From assembly GCA_903813345.2 (NCBI GenBank), contig CAIIXF020000001.1, positions 22,093,915 through 22,157,914 on the forward strand: a DNA stretch of 64,000 nt. Direction: 5' to 3'. The notes under the pieces are model-generated. The model did not search any database. It was not told the DNA's origin and was given only the letters and a program-made list of their open reading frames with translations. This DNA is from Owenia fusiformis (taxonomy: Eukaryota > Annelida > Polychaeta > Sabellida > Oweniidae). Position 1 is the first letter of the stretch. Every line of letters starts with the position of its first letter. Positions 38,001-49,595 of this stretch are shown piece by piece. Made by a program: the position numbers and the translations under genes.

Positions 38001-40131
38001 TACGACATATTACTCAATCATTACATTTACATGCATACTAGAATTCAAAAAAATAATTTTTGTGAAGCAGACCCAATCTTAAAATCATCTTCATCCTAGA
38101 TCATCCCAGTATATACTCAAAAAGATGAATGTATCGTATTTTGATTCAATTCAATGAATTTCAAACCATTTTTGATATTATTTAAATTCTGGACACGCAC
38201 TGAAATTTTGTCCAGATTATAAACAATTTATTACAAATAAAATATGTAATAATTATTCATTTATTAATACTTAAAAAATGTTTAGAAATTGAGGATCCAG
38301 GAAAAGGTTGCCAATGAAATGTACTGGTCAGTGACTTGGATAAGAGTTTGAAGAATAATACAATTTCCATTTTGTTCCGCGTTAATTGTTAAAAAAAGTA
38401 TTTCTAAATAATTCTTAAAAATAAAAATACTTTTCCTATACATACTTAGTTTCATTATTATGAGTAACTTGAATTATGGATAATATATAATTTGAAGATT
38501 ATCCTAGATGAAGTTAGAAGTGAAATTAAAACAATTTGAATTAAATTGCGTTATGATGACAGCATGTCGTTTATTAAAAAACATCATGAATATTTTATGT
38601 TTTCTAATAAATTGTGAGACGCAGAACGTGCGTCCGTCACAACTCTGAGAGGTAATATTGGATTGAATTCAGTTATGGTGATAAAAATAAAAATTAATGT
38701 GAAACTAAAATAATCTGATTTTCATTTCTTATTTTCTCATTCTTATATGAACATGTTTTTATAAAATTACAATATTCGTTTTAAGCTAGGCCTAAATCTA
38801 ATTTAATTGAAAATTTATTCTGTTTGGTTCAATTTCGATAATTTTTACTGGTTTGAAATTTTGTTTTGAGTAGGAAAGCTGTATTTTAATCTGAATAATA
38901 TGATTTTATGATGGTAATAATGACATTGGCCTTTATTCATGCTGTATAAGTATTTGAATAATCACTCGAGGTTACTATTTCCAAAAAATGCAAAATACAG
39001 TTAAAGAAAATATATTAAATCCAATGTAAAAAACGTTCACGAACCTTTTTCTGTACTCAATCCTGAAATGGCGTGTCCGACCGCAAACTCTGCATTCGTT
39101 GGCCTCGTATATCCATAGAGGGATACGTCTAGTTCTTCTCTACTAAACCCATACTTTGCTACGGGGGCATAGATGCGATGCCTTTGATCCTTTGGGAGGG
39201 ATGGAATTGCAAAGTGGGGACCATGATTGGCGTGGTCGGGCGTGGTTGAAAGGTGTGGCAGTTGAATGGTGGGGTGACTAGAATATGTAGGTGGGCTATG
39301 GTGTTGACCGGTGAAGGGCTGACGATTGGTTATATGGGAGTTTGAGGCGAGTGTAGAGAGGAGGGACGTAGCAGATGAACAGTTGAGAGACGATAGGGGG
39401 GAAAATGGGGGAAGCGAACTCGATGCAGTTGTGATTTTAGGGGAAGTAATGGTAGATTGTCCTGAATTTTGTGTATCTTCTTCATTTTTATTTTCCACCT
39501 CGTTTGAGATTTTAGCATCGGGGGATTTCATTAAATGTTGGTGAATCGTTTGCCTGACGTATAATGATTTAGGCACATATTGCGGATATGGTATATTCGA
39601 TTGTTCTGTATTCATTTCTTCCTTTACTGTGCAATTGTCAATTATATTTTTCTCAGATTGCAATCTAGAACAGTTCAATTCATTGTTATCCTTCTCGGAG
39701 TTATTTTCTTCTGATTTTGGACTTGGTGTACGCAGATCTTTCTGAGCCTTTTCCAAAGATTCTTTTGACATATTCAATTTGTTAATATACATATTATTCC
39801 AGTATTGTCGCAATTCTGCCTCTTGGACCATATCCGGGGGAGAATGGTTCATATGCCCAGTGTTCTGTGGAAGAAACATCCGTAGCTGCGGCTGTAATGC
39901 GTCCAAATACTGGACTGGGCTACCCATCTGTGGGCTGATGTATCCGTGGTGAAGGTGGCTGCCTGGAACCATGATCTGCGGTATTACGGACATACCTTGA
40001 GGAGGCGCCTGGTTGTACACTTGCTGTGTGAATACTGGCGTTTGTTGCGGAAAAGCCGGCGCTTGCTGGGCGATAATATGATGAAAGGGGTGCTGCATAT
40101 TTTGGATGGAAATTGGCTGAACATCTGACAT
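29028..40131 (-). CDS. PRDM14: PRDM14: PR/SET domain and six zinc fingers
   Basis: Coding exons (minus): 39045-40131, 33624-33704, 33165-33325, 32587-32749, 32028-32135, 31320-31452, 30504-30630, 30201-30311, 29530-29683, 29028-29176; 2274 nt, 757 aa plus TAG, every junction GT..AG and in phase. Residues 1-362 are a Gln/Pro/Ser-rich low-complexity N-terminus encoded by one exon. Residues about 390-515 are the PR (SET-like) domain with [33 protein letters not shown] and ELLVWYGD. Six fingers follow: C541-C563 (C2HC), C573-H594, C602-H622, C630-H650, C658-H679, C687-H707. PR plus six fingers and these signatures are those of PRDM14, a nuclear DNA-binding regulator that acts in germline/pluripotency in vertebrates and works with CBFA2T corepressors. 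An acceptor just before the ATG (ttttacag/aaac) implies a separate 5'-UTR exon upstream. Confidence 0.93.
30722..31135. mobile_element. Short MITE, copy B, in PRDM14 intron
   Basis: Aligns with 2693-3117 in the same orientation (ctttatttttgatagc, ttctccaataata, aaaaaaaacttgggccaaat, tttagaaac at the end). The left TIR is missing, so this copy is truncated. It lies between the exons for fingers 1-2 and 2-3. Confidence 0.6.
33705..39044. other. PRDM14 first coding intron (5.3 kb)
   Basis: Intron between the long N-terminal exon and the PR-domain exons. Apart from a possible MITE at 36900-37416 I see no coding exon or structured RNA. Open frames at 34985-35251, 35334-35558 and 37064-37390 have no family resemblance. 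Its length suggests it could hold regulatory sites, but none is demonstrable by eye. Confidence 0.6.
36900..37416. mobile_element. Possible MITE with CCTCAACTGGTTACTT ends
   Basis: The left end cctcaactggttacttagac resembles the inverted right end ccccaactggctactttgac, each followed by a gacgt.acgtc palindrome. About 28 bp of imperfect TIR around a 460-bp core. No target duplication seen. Confidence 0.4.
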
Positions 40132-40597
40132 GTTTCTGTAAAATTACAAAAATAGAAATATTGATATATAGAAAAGGTATGACAATGATCCATGCACAAT
40201 AATAAACTCAACTGATTTTTGACAATTTCCAAGACTACTTTCCTGATCGTGCTTGGCGATAAAATTACAAATAAGCTATGTTTTCAAAATAATTAAAAAC
40301 TAATCAGAACAGAAATATTGTTAATGAAGAACTAAAAACTAATACTTATCAGTACCATCCAATCGTCCGTAGTTTATACTATTGTCGTGAGAATCGCTGT
40401 AGTTAATTTGAATAAATTATCTCAATTCCCTATGAGCTTCGCCAATGGAGTGACTCCTTTCTTCTGCTAACCGTATTTCGTCTGCTCGATGATTTTTTAT
40501 TTTCCTCACACGCGACGGGAGTGTTGTTCACACATCTGAATTATCATCAATTTGCTCTTGGTTTTTCGTTTTGCTGGGATTAAATGTATGATTTGTG

Positions 40598-40650
40598 CCA
40601 ATGAGGTGGGAGGTCCGAGAGTAGCGCGTTAATCCATCCTTATAAGGTAA
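40598..40650 (-). promoter_or_regulatory. Possible PRDM14 promoter: CCAAT and CArG box
   Basis: The perfect palindrome CCTTATAAGG (40638-40647) is a CArg/SRF-type site and also presents a TATA-like TTATAAGG on the minus strand. About 40 bases downstream on that strand is ATTGGC (inverse CCAAT, near 40598). This is 0.5 kb upstream of the PRDM14 start codon, with a spliced 5' UTR implied between. Placement of the start site is inferred only. Confidence 0.35.
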
Positions 40651-41133
40651 TTTTGCTGGTACATTGAATTCTAAAGGGGTAGATACATACAAAATGAAAT
40701 GAATAAATAAAAGTGCCAGTGCTGACGTTTTTTAATAGCAGATATCCATAATTTAGAAATTGTTTAAGATTAAAAACAAGAAACTTTTTAATAAATTATC
40801 ATTAGGTGTAGTGAATAATTGTAAAATTTTGTTGTAAAACTTATTTCAACAAAAAATGTCCTAGTCAATTTTCCTATGAATGTGAATATCTACATTTATT
40901 ATTTGAGAGTAGTTACACATTTTCCACTTTGAATCTTAAATATTACATAATTAAATTACAATATTGCTAAAATTGTATAATTCTCTATGTTCTATTGAAT
41001 CTCATTTTGCCCAGCTCCAGGTAAAATGGTCCGCCCTGATTAGAGTAGCACGGGGGCTTATTTACCCGAGGGCTGTACAAACCTTTATAATTAGTATTAA
41101 CATTTATCACATCAAAAGTGCCGCATTGCCTAA

Positions 41134-41145
41134 TGCGCATGCGCA
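41134..41145. promoter_or_regulatory. NRF1-like palindrome TGCGCATGCGCA
   Basis: A 12-base perfect palindrome equal to the core NRF1 motif (GCGCATGCGC), about 1 kb upstream of the PRDM14 ATG in otherwise AT-rich sequence. CG-containing words are rare here, so it stands out. Function unproven. Confidence 0.35.
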
Positions 41146-41199
41146 CCAATTATATCAATTCAGAAAAGAGTGTTGTGTTTGACTTGGGTTGATCAATAG

Positions 41200-44100
41200 T
41201 AAGGTATCGAACATTGAATCAATTTTTGTTATTTTTTCTAAAGTCTTTCAGAAGTAGCCATAGATTCACTAAATAAAATAACAAAACTTCGTGTAATACT
41301 AGAAGGTTGATTTTAAGCAGTAAAACAATTTTGTGTTTTGGTTAAATAAAACAAAAACATGTCCAATTCCAATGCTAATAAACTGTTTTGAATTATCCTA
41401 TATTTTTTTATGTATATTCTACGTTTGTTGATATTGGTTGAAAATACAAATTATTGACGCAAAAACTTTCAACAATATTAAAGTCATTTCTATTTTCTAT
41501 TCAAAAAAGGTTTCAAATTCAATGACCCAATTTCAGTATTCCCTGAGACCTTGATAGCAAAGACACTATCATTCATTGCAATAATAATTTATGAATTATT
41601 GAGGACCCGAAAAACACATTTGCTCCGATCCTAAATCCCCAAAGTTCAAGCGTTTGCACCAAGTAGTATCTAAAAGCCACTTTCGATCTGCTGTTGAACT
41701 AACAAAAGTACGTGACGATGACAATAACTTCGTCCCCGGGAACAATACCTGGTTATGGCCTACACTAACGCTTCATGGTTTACAACCACAGGCGGTAGTA
41801 ATTGAATCGATCCAACGCTAGACATTTTCTTAGACAAATACAGTCGTTTCCTGAGCATTTGTAACATTTGAGTACAGTATAGGAAAAATAACATTTATTT
41901 TAGAAAGTACTGTTCTCAAGCCCCGGGTGAAGCACAATCAAACAGTTAACGAAATCAAGGGTAGCCTCCATGTACACGGTGGAAATATTACAAAGACCCT
42001 GCCTTGAAAAGTTAAGTTCTGTGCTATTATGGTTATGTTAAAAACGAAATGACTGGTTGTATTGTTTTTTATGAACTTCGTTATACAGTATCTGTCCATC
42101 ATCTCAGTTGCCACAGCAACGTCATCCTTAATACGCGCGAGCAGACTAGAGGTACAATCAGAAATATCTGCCAGATTCGATATACCCCGATGTCATAATC
42201 CAAGAACAATGGGGCGAAGAATATTTCATGAATAAGAATTTATTCCAATAGGTCCCCAGCGGATAGGCTACGACTTTGACAGAATACAAAACCCTCTCAA
42301 AGAATTGTAAGTTGATTTAAAAGCTAACATAACTGAAGAAAATGCAAACATCGAAGATCAACTGATACTATACGTTAACCCCATGTAGCCGCTGGTTTGT
42401 TGTCAGAAGTTATTTATTTCGTATTTTGTTCCACCTAGGGCCCTATTCTTAAAGCTCGAGATGACAATGCTGGACTGACTCACAAAGGCGATCAAAGTTT
42501 AGAGTTAGCCCTAATCCACAAGTCTTACGTACAATCGCATCAGTAACAATAATTCTTGACTTATCTAGAAAAATAATATTCACGTTCCACGGGATAAAAT
42601 TAGATAAATAGGCCTCTGATATTACTAAGAGCTTTCTTGAATGGTGGTTCCTTTACTCGCAGAACAGTGAAACTGAATCAACAAAACCATCAAGTTCAAA
42701 GGGACGCCGGTATTGTGTTAGAATACCGCTACTATTACTCGCCCTAATGGATCTTAACTTAACATGTTGCAATAACAAATTGCTTAAAGGTAGCTTAAGA
42801 GAATAAAAGAAAAAATAACAACTTGAAATTGATCTATGGTTTGACGTAGCATTAGCTAATGCTTCGACAGAAGTTTGGCGATAATTCACCGATGCAAATA
42901 AAATGGTTGCAATCGTCGGCATTTTTAAAACTGTCCAAATCATTGACCACTTTCCAAAACATTCCTGGGTGGCGTGTGTGACCTTATAGTTTCAGCGTCT
43001 AGAACTTAGAATGAAAATATGTGACCAACAAGTGTTGAAAATAATTGTGCGTTCGTTCGTAAAATACAGACAATAGCAAAATCGCGTTCAGGTGGAGATA
43101 ACAAATAGACAACTGCTTTTAAAGCAACAGCATTTCTCACTTTCCAAATATCATTACATGTAATTGAACTTCAAGAATCCATAGCAATCAAAACATACAA
43201 ACACACTGCCATACAATGATTAAAAAACAAAACTTAGAATCCAATGCAACAAAATCCGGAACAATCAATGGCCACCAATCTAATTAATTAACAAGAAACA
43301 ACAACAAAGCTACAATTTAACTTAAACATGTCCGTGTATCGGATTAGAGTAAATACCTAAACATTGGTGCTATATATTTGGCACCAAGTGTAATGTATAT
43401 GTGTTTGGGCTTAATGAAGGGATTAGCCCCAATCAGCAGTCAGATCAAGAGGCAGTTAAGACTAATCCAAACCCACCAGACTGTCCGTCTCAAATAAGCA
43501 CAATATTGACCCCATGTTATAATACATACAACCCGATTCTTGACATTTTTAATTTAATTTTAATTTTAATCTGTTTTAATCCGGTATGATTATTTGTGAA
43601 TGGCAACTTGTCAAATTATTGACGAATTCTTGGAATAACATAAGTTTCTTCAGGTCTAATGCTAGATAGAGTTTCTTAAATTAAATTGATTTTCTTAGCT
43701 GATGTTTGATATAATTACATGTAATGTAACTTAAAAACGTTTATAACGGATGTATGATACGTATACATTTTCATAAATATTTTGTGCTTTATTTCTGGGC
43801 CAAAAAAAATGTTTCATAAATAATTCAAGGTCAACTAAACGTCGGAATGTATTATCTACTTGTACTGTATTTTTTAACTAGGTTCAATCTCTCTGATGGA
43901 CTCAGATCCGATATAATTTGAAAAAACTGCAACTTGACTATAGATGCGAGTAGAAACAAAGTCTTTACTTACGTCATTAAATATTCGAAATTCAGTCAAA
44001 GTGATGTCATATTTGAAATCTACATGTAAAAGTACATGTGGAAATATGGTTTCGAAAATTATTTATCATCTTTGAAAATTTAATTTTTTTTGAAAAAGTG

Positions 44101-44207
44101 ACCGGGTTGATTCCCCATAGACCCCATGTTACAAAATCACAAAAAGTGAAATCATTTTTTGTATTAGACAGATAACATTTTCTTTTATTGGAGATATTTT
44201 AATTTGC
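41200..44207. other. Gene-poor interval
   Basis: Three kilobases of AT-rich sequence with no recognisable exon, RNA gene or long repeat. The frames at 42653-42943 and 43401-43589 show no domain. Confidence 0.5.
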
Positions 44208-44639
44208 ATAACTATTAGATACAAATAAGGGTGCAGTGATATGAAAATCGAACCACTAAAACAGATTTAATTTAAGTTAAAGGGAACTTCCTACTATACC
44301 CGCCATGCTACAGGGCGTTCAATAAATACTGATAAAATGCTGTAACTTTAATTTTATATATTTGACTCACTTTTCTACTGTACATTGTTGAGTACTGTAC
44401 TGTAGTCCCTGATCTGGACCCTCTGAAAAAAAGTTTTGTTGTCCGGTACTTTCCCACATAAAATGATTGTACCGTTTGAAAGAACAGACTTCCCTCTTAA
44501 AGAAAACACCTCTTCTATTGATGTAAACAGGGGCAAAAGGCACCAAAACGGGGTTAGACAAGGTGGCATTCTGAAGTCTCACTTTCTTGTCATCATGATT
44601 CAAGGTAAACCATCAGACGGATTTACTTCAAATTTTCAC

Positions 44640-45480
44640 ACATTGTTACATGGTAAGAAGTTCTAGAGCTGATTAACTTTGCGGTGGCCATCTTGCATTC
44701 TGGCGGCCATCTTGGAATTTTTTTCAGATAAATATTGTCATCGCGATTCCACAAAAACCACATAACAGATGTACTTCAAATGTTCACACATGTAACATGG
44801 TAAAAAGTCCTAGACCTCATTATTTTTTCGGTGGCCATCTTGCATTCTGGCAGCCATCTTGGAAGTTTTAAGATAAATCTTGTCATCACGATTTCAGGAA
44901 ATCCAAACGGATTTACTTCTAATTTCCACACATGTTATATGGTAAGAAAATATAGAGGTGAATAACTTTTCGGCAGCCATCTTGCATTCTTGCGGCCATC
45001 TTGGATATTTTGGGATAAATCTTGTCATCGTGATTCCAGGAAAACAACCTAACAGATTAACTTCAAATGTTCACACATGTTACATGGTATGAAGTTCTAG
45101 AGCTGATTAACTTTTCAGTGGCCATCTTGCATTCTGGCAGCCATTTTGGAAGGTTTATAGATAAATCTTGTAATCACGATTCCAGAAAAACCACTTAACA
45201 GTTTTACTTCGAATTTTCACACATGTTACATGGTATGAAGTTCTAGAGCTGACCAACTTTTCGGTGGCCATGTTGCATTCCGTCGGCCATCTTGGAAGTT
45301 TTTAGATAAATCTTGTCATCACGATTCCATGAAAACCACGTAACAGTTTTACTTCAAATTTTCACACATGTTACATGATTAACTTTCTGATAGCCATCTT
45401 GCATTCTGGCGGCCATCTTGGAAGTTTGTAGATAAATCTTGTCATCACGATTCCAGAAAAAACACTTTACAGATTTGCTT
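44640..45480 (+). repeat. Six ~140-bp CCATCTTG repeats, left arm
   Basis: Units centred near 44685, 44832, 44977, 45120, 45266 and 45382, each with two copies of (t/c)ggccatcttg about 20 bases apart, then tagataaatcttgtcatcac and cacacatgttacatggta. The paired CCATCTTG words resemble YY1 sites; binding is only an inference. Confidence 0.8.
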
Positions 45481-45537
45481 CAAATTTTCACACTTTATAC
45501 ATTTACATTCACAATGGTCACCTCCTGGTATATTTTT

Positions 45538-45730
45538 TAGGTTTTATGACTGTTAAATTCTATAGTCTTGTTAAGACCACTTTATAAACAGGTTTATTAT
45601 TACTTTTATGACTGTTAAATTCTATAGTCTTGTTAAGACCACTTTATAAACAGGTTTATTATTACTTTTATGACTGTTAAATTATATAGTCTAGTCAACA
45701 CCACTTTATAAACAGGTTTGTTATTACTGG
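45538..45730. repeat. Three ~62-bp tandem copies
   Basis: ttatgactgttaaattctat ... accactttataaacagg recurs three times at about 62-bp spacing, non-coding, inside the composite element. Confidence 0.8.
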
Positions 45731-46860
45731 TGTAACGACGAAAAAAATATAATTAATTTATTTGATCTTATATAACATGAAATTATTTTTTCTTTTCGAT
45801 AAAACATTGCTTATTAGAAATATATTTAGTTGAAAACTTAGAGTAAACAATCAGTTCTTCTATCACAAAGTTTATTTTGGTTCAGTAGATTTTTCTATAC
45901 ATTATTTTTATGTCACCACCACTAGTGATTGGGTGACATATTGTAATAGCTTCGAACGTTTATCTTGACACTGTTCAGTAGTTAATGTGTACTGTATACT
46001 TAACAAGGTGTGGTGACATTTTGCATGTTTCTGCATCGTCACTACTATTGAAAGCTTATGTTGATATTGTAGCAGTATTTTTTAAGTTCTTTTTGTTGGT
46101 ACAATTAGTTTCCAAACCCTATACTTATATCGATCTGACACAGTTTAGTGCAGGTTTAAGTGATTTTGTTGATTATTAAACGGAAAGAGCACATGTGTCT
46201 CGAACTCGCAACATTGTGGATACAGAGCCCATTCACATAGTTTGACATGCTGCTGCTCTGAACCAGCTCGTTAGTTAATATCTGACTAATGCGATGAAGA
46301 AACGTTATCTGCAGCGTTTATGAGTACTATAGTATCTACAACTATTTTTGATCTTATGAGTATTGGATATCATTATTTTTCTTCAACATGTATTTTAATG
46401 ACTTCAGTATGAATGGAATGTCCCTCGGAGTTGTGGTCGTTGATGAGGAATTGGTCATTGAACGGTGTGGATGCTGTTTATTCCCATATTAGATTATTGT
46501 CTTGGGATATTCAGGTTTGATTTTTGTTTGCCAGTTTTACACTTTACAGTTTGCTTTTCCCACTAGGTTGCTTTACACTTTTTTCCTTTCTCATTTGTCA
46601 TTTTTGTTTATATTTAGTAAGGATTATGATACACAGGTCTCTCCTTCTGTGTGATCACCTGTCCAGAAGATAATTCAACTGCATGAAGAACATTTCGTTG
46701 ACATGATGCACAGTGAAAGGTTTTCCACACATTTACATTTTCGTTTAAAAGAGCTTTAATTCCGTTATATACTCAGATCAGGGCCAATTTAGCATACATT
46801 TCGCTCTCAAAAATCGCTGTGCAATAATGGATTTCAAAGAAATGTTTGACGTTTTCAATA

Positions 46861-47360
46861 GGCTTTGTATAAAAAACCTCCTACCTCATACCCACCTACC
46901 CACCTACGTGGAACATGATACAGTCATTGAAGGGTTCAATTTGAAAGATTATTAAATCTCAAAATAGCTCAAATTATTAACATTTCTACAATTCCGGTTT
47001 TATTTTATGACTAGACAGATGACAGATCCATAAATAAAGGCATATGGATGCATTTTAATGTGTAATGACCCGAGGGCGCCCCAGGGGAATAAATAACTTA
47101 CGACCGCGAGCATAGATCCAACAAGCCAGATAAAGAAATTGATAGAAAGTGTTCTAAATTCGATGCCCCTTGTGGGAATCGAACCCAGCTGGGATGTAGT
47201 AGCAACTTGCTATCAAGGGTCATTACAAATGCATCTATAGTTCATCATAAACTAAGATTTAATAAACTAAGATCTTTAAAATCGAACCCTTCAAAGACTG
47301 CATCATGTCCCACGTACGTGGGTAGGTGGGTATGAGGTAGGAGGTTTTTTATACAAAGCC
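46861..47360. mobile_element. Mutator-like MITE, long TIR, 9-bp target duplication
   Basis: 500 bp beginning GGCTTTGTATAAAAAACCTC and ending in the inverse; arms pair for about 70 bp (through cctacctcatacccacctac and gaagggttc). Both flanks carry ttttcaata, a 9-bp direct repeat. Long TIR plus 9-bp duplication fits Mutator-like (MULE) elements. A B-box-like gtgggaatcgaacccagc near 47173 lies inside. Nested in the mariner composite. Confidence 0.75.
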
Positions 47361-47689
47361 TTTTCAATAATCTTTTTTCTTTTTGATGAAATGTAGTTAT
47401 TTATTCTAAAAATCAATCGATGTCATACACAAAATGCATTTAAGTGGTATAAAGTACAGAAGCAGAGTAAAAATATGTATTTTAGAATATCACCATGTGT
47501 TACCCCATTGTAGCGCCTCTTGCCCATGTTTTTATCAATATAAAACATGATATCATACACCAAATATGCATTTATGTCAAATTATGTGGTTTAAAATACA
47601 GAAAAATAGATAACATTCTCCTTAGAATACCACCTTGTGTAACCCCACTTTACTGCCTTTTGCCCCTGTTTATATCAATATAAAAGGTA

Positions 47690-48200
47690 GCATGTAACCT
47701 TCCTTGTAACATGTGTAAACGTTTCAAGAAAATCAGTAAAGTGGTTTTCCTGGAATCACAATGACAAGATTTATCGAAAAAACTTCCAAGATGGCCGCCA
47801 GAATGCAAAATGGCCACCGAAAGGTTAATTAGCTCTAGAACTTCTTACCATGTAATATGTGTGAAAATTTGAAGTAAATCCGTTTGGTTTTCCTGAAATC
47901 GTGATGACAAGATTTATCTTTAAACTTCTAAGATGGCTGCCAGAATGCAAGATGGCCACCAAAAAAATAATGAGGTCTAGAACTTTTTACCATGTTACAT
48001 GTGTGAACATTTGAAGTACATCTGTTATGTGGTTTTTGTGGAATCGCGATGACAATATTTATCTGAAAAAAAATCCAAGATGGCCACCAGAATGCAAGAT
48101 GGCCGCCGCAAAGTTAATCAGCTCTAGAACTTCTTACCATGTAACATGTTTGAAAATTTGAAGTAAATCCGTCTAATGGTTTACCTGGAATCGTGATGAC
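47690..48200 (-). repeat. Three CCATCTTG repeats, inverted right arm
   Basis: Inverse copies of the 44640-45480 units (ccaagatggccgccagaatg at about 47788, 47928, 48074), followed by the inverse of the 44375-44640 arm. Half as many units as the left arm. Confidence 0.8.
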
Positions 48201-48683
48201 AAGAAAGTGAGACTTCAGAATGCCACCTTGTCTAACCCCGTTTTGGTGCCTTTTGCCCCTGTTTACATCAATAGAAGAGGTGTTTTCTTTAAGAGGTAAG
48301 TCTGTTCTTTCAAACGGTACAATCATTTTATGTGGGAAAGTACCGGACAACAAAACCCCTTTTCTAGAGCCCTTTTGGGAATCAGATCGGGGACTACTGA
48401 TCATGATGTACTGTGAAAGTTACAATAATGTACTCTAACAGGAAGGTGGTACTGGGTGGAGTCAAAAGTGGTTCCTCGTGGTTCAGGTCTGCACGATGTT
48501 TTTCAAAATAACCAACTTAAAATGTGAACATTTTCATACATAATTTTATTTTTGAATCCATCTTGACAGTTGGAAAATAAACACTGGTACTAAGATATCT
48601 AAGATATACTAAGAGCAGAATATCAATAATATCCAGCGTCAAATTAGAAGCAGCACCAAGTTCTATATACTGTCCAAGGGTAA

Positions 48684-48830
48684 ATCAAAACAGGATACAA
48701 TAAAGGACATTCATCAAGTTTATGGAAAGGACGCTATATCTACCCCTGGCATATATCGTTGGTACCGCTATTTCAAAGAGGGAGAAAGTCAGTTGTAGAT
48801 GAACCCAGACGGGGGTGACTAAAAGCTGTA
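48684..48830 (+). pseudogene. Mariner transposase relic (N-terminal HTH)
   Basis: Translation around 48690-48775 gives TIKDIHQVYGKDAIS and IYRWYRYFKEG. A frame change then continues RKSVVDEPRRG, the order found in the first helix-turn-helix region of mariner transposases. The remainder up to the right TIR is unreadable, so this is a dead remnant. Confidence 0.6.
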
Positions 48831-49595
48831 ACTTCTCCTTGTCAGAGTGAGTACAATAAAAGAAATGTTGGATAAATTCCTATCAGAAAAATTGCAGACA
48901 TGACTGATTCAAGTGTTGGTATGATGATTTAGAAATGACATTGATCCTTTCGCTCAACCCAGCACCACCTTTCATCCCGGGACCTTCATGTTGGACCGCA
49001 GTCCTGTAACGTTCACAGTACATCGGTATAACACTCAACAATGCACACTAGAAAAATTAGTAAGATATATGAAAAAACAAAAAAGGTTCAGCATTTTTAT
49101 TATCAGTACTTATTGAACGCCCTGTATCTGACCCGAACGAGCCACATGGTGGTGAAACTGGTAACTACCTACTCACATGTGCGTTATTCATGCAACCATT
49201 GAGGGAATGATTTAAATCTATTCTGAAAACATCAAAGCCGAAAAAGCAAAAATGAGGCAAGGTCTTTTGAAAACAGAAATGTCAAACAGACGTACATGTA
49301 TAGTGTGTCTTATTGTAAAATATGTTATATTATCCCTTTAAATCTGGTAATTTGTTTGTCATTTTTAGAACGTTAAGTTATAGGGATGGGAGAAATGTTA
49401 TTTGGTGCTACTGTTGACTTTCAAATGATAAATCATGTCTGATTAATGATATAGGGTGACACGAAAATGAAACGCAATTTTTAAAGTAATTAATTGTTAT
49501 AAGATAAAAATTCAACCTGATTTCGAGTACTCGATGATATATTCTATTAACCTCTCTACCTTTGTAAGTTCAACTTTAAAGAGCCGTTGATCAAC

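Larger units (their letters stand above)
44311..49124. mobile_element. Composite 4.8-kb mariner-type element
   Basis: Termini CAGGGCGTTCAATAAATACT (left) and CAGGGCGTTCAATAAGTACT (right, other strand) are flanked by TA (44309-44310 and 49125-49126). The flanks rejoin at the empty-site repeat near 28160. Inside, from left: an arm matching 48210-48440 in inverse, six ~140-bp CCATCTTG repeats, a 62-bp triplication, a nested MULE-like MITE, three inverse CCATCTTG repeats, the inverse arm, and a decayed mariner transposase fragment. It looks like a mariner copy expanded by inverted duplication and later insertions. Confidence 0.7.

Noticed and set aside
47160-47230. tRNA gene suggested by gggaatcgaaccca (also near 8358 and 16128)
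   Set aside because: Only a B-box/T-arm-like word is present; no acceptor pairing, D arm or A box could be drawn.
44375-48438. Frames at 44367-44666 and 48114-48438 as a duplicated gene
   Set aside because: They are the two inverted arms of a transposable element, with no domain and stops at repeat boundaries.
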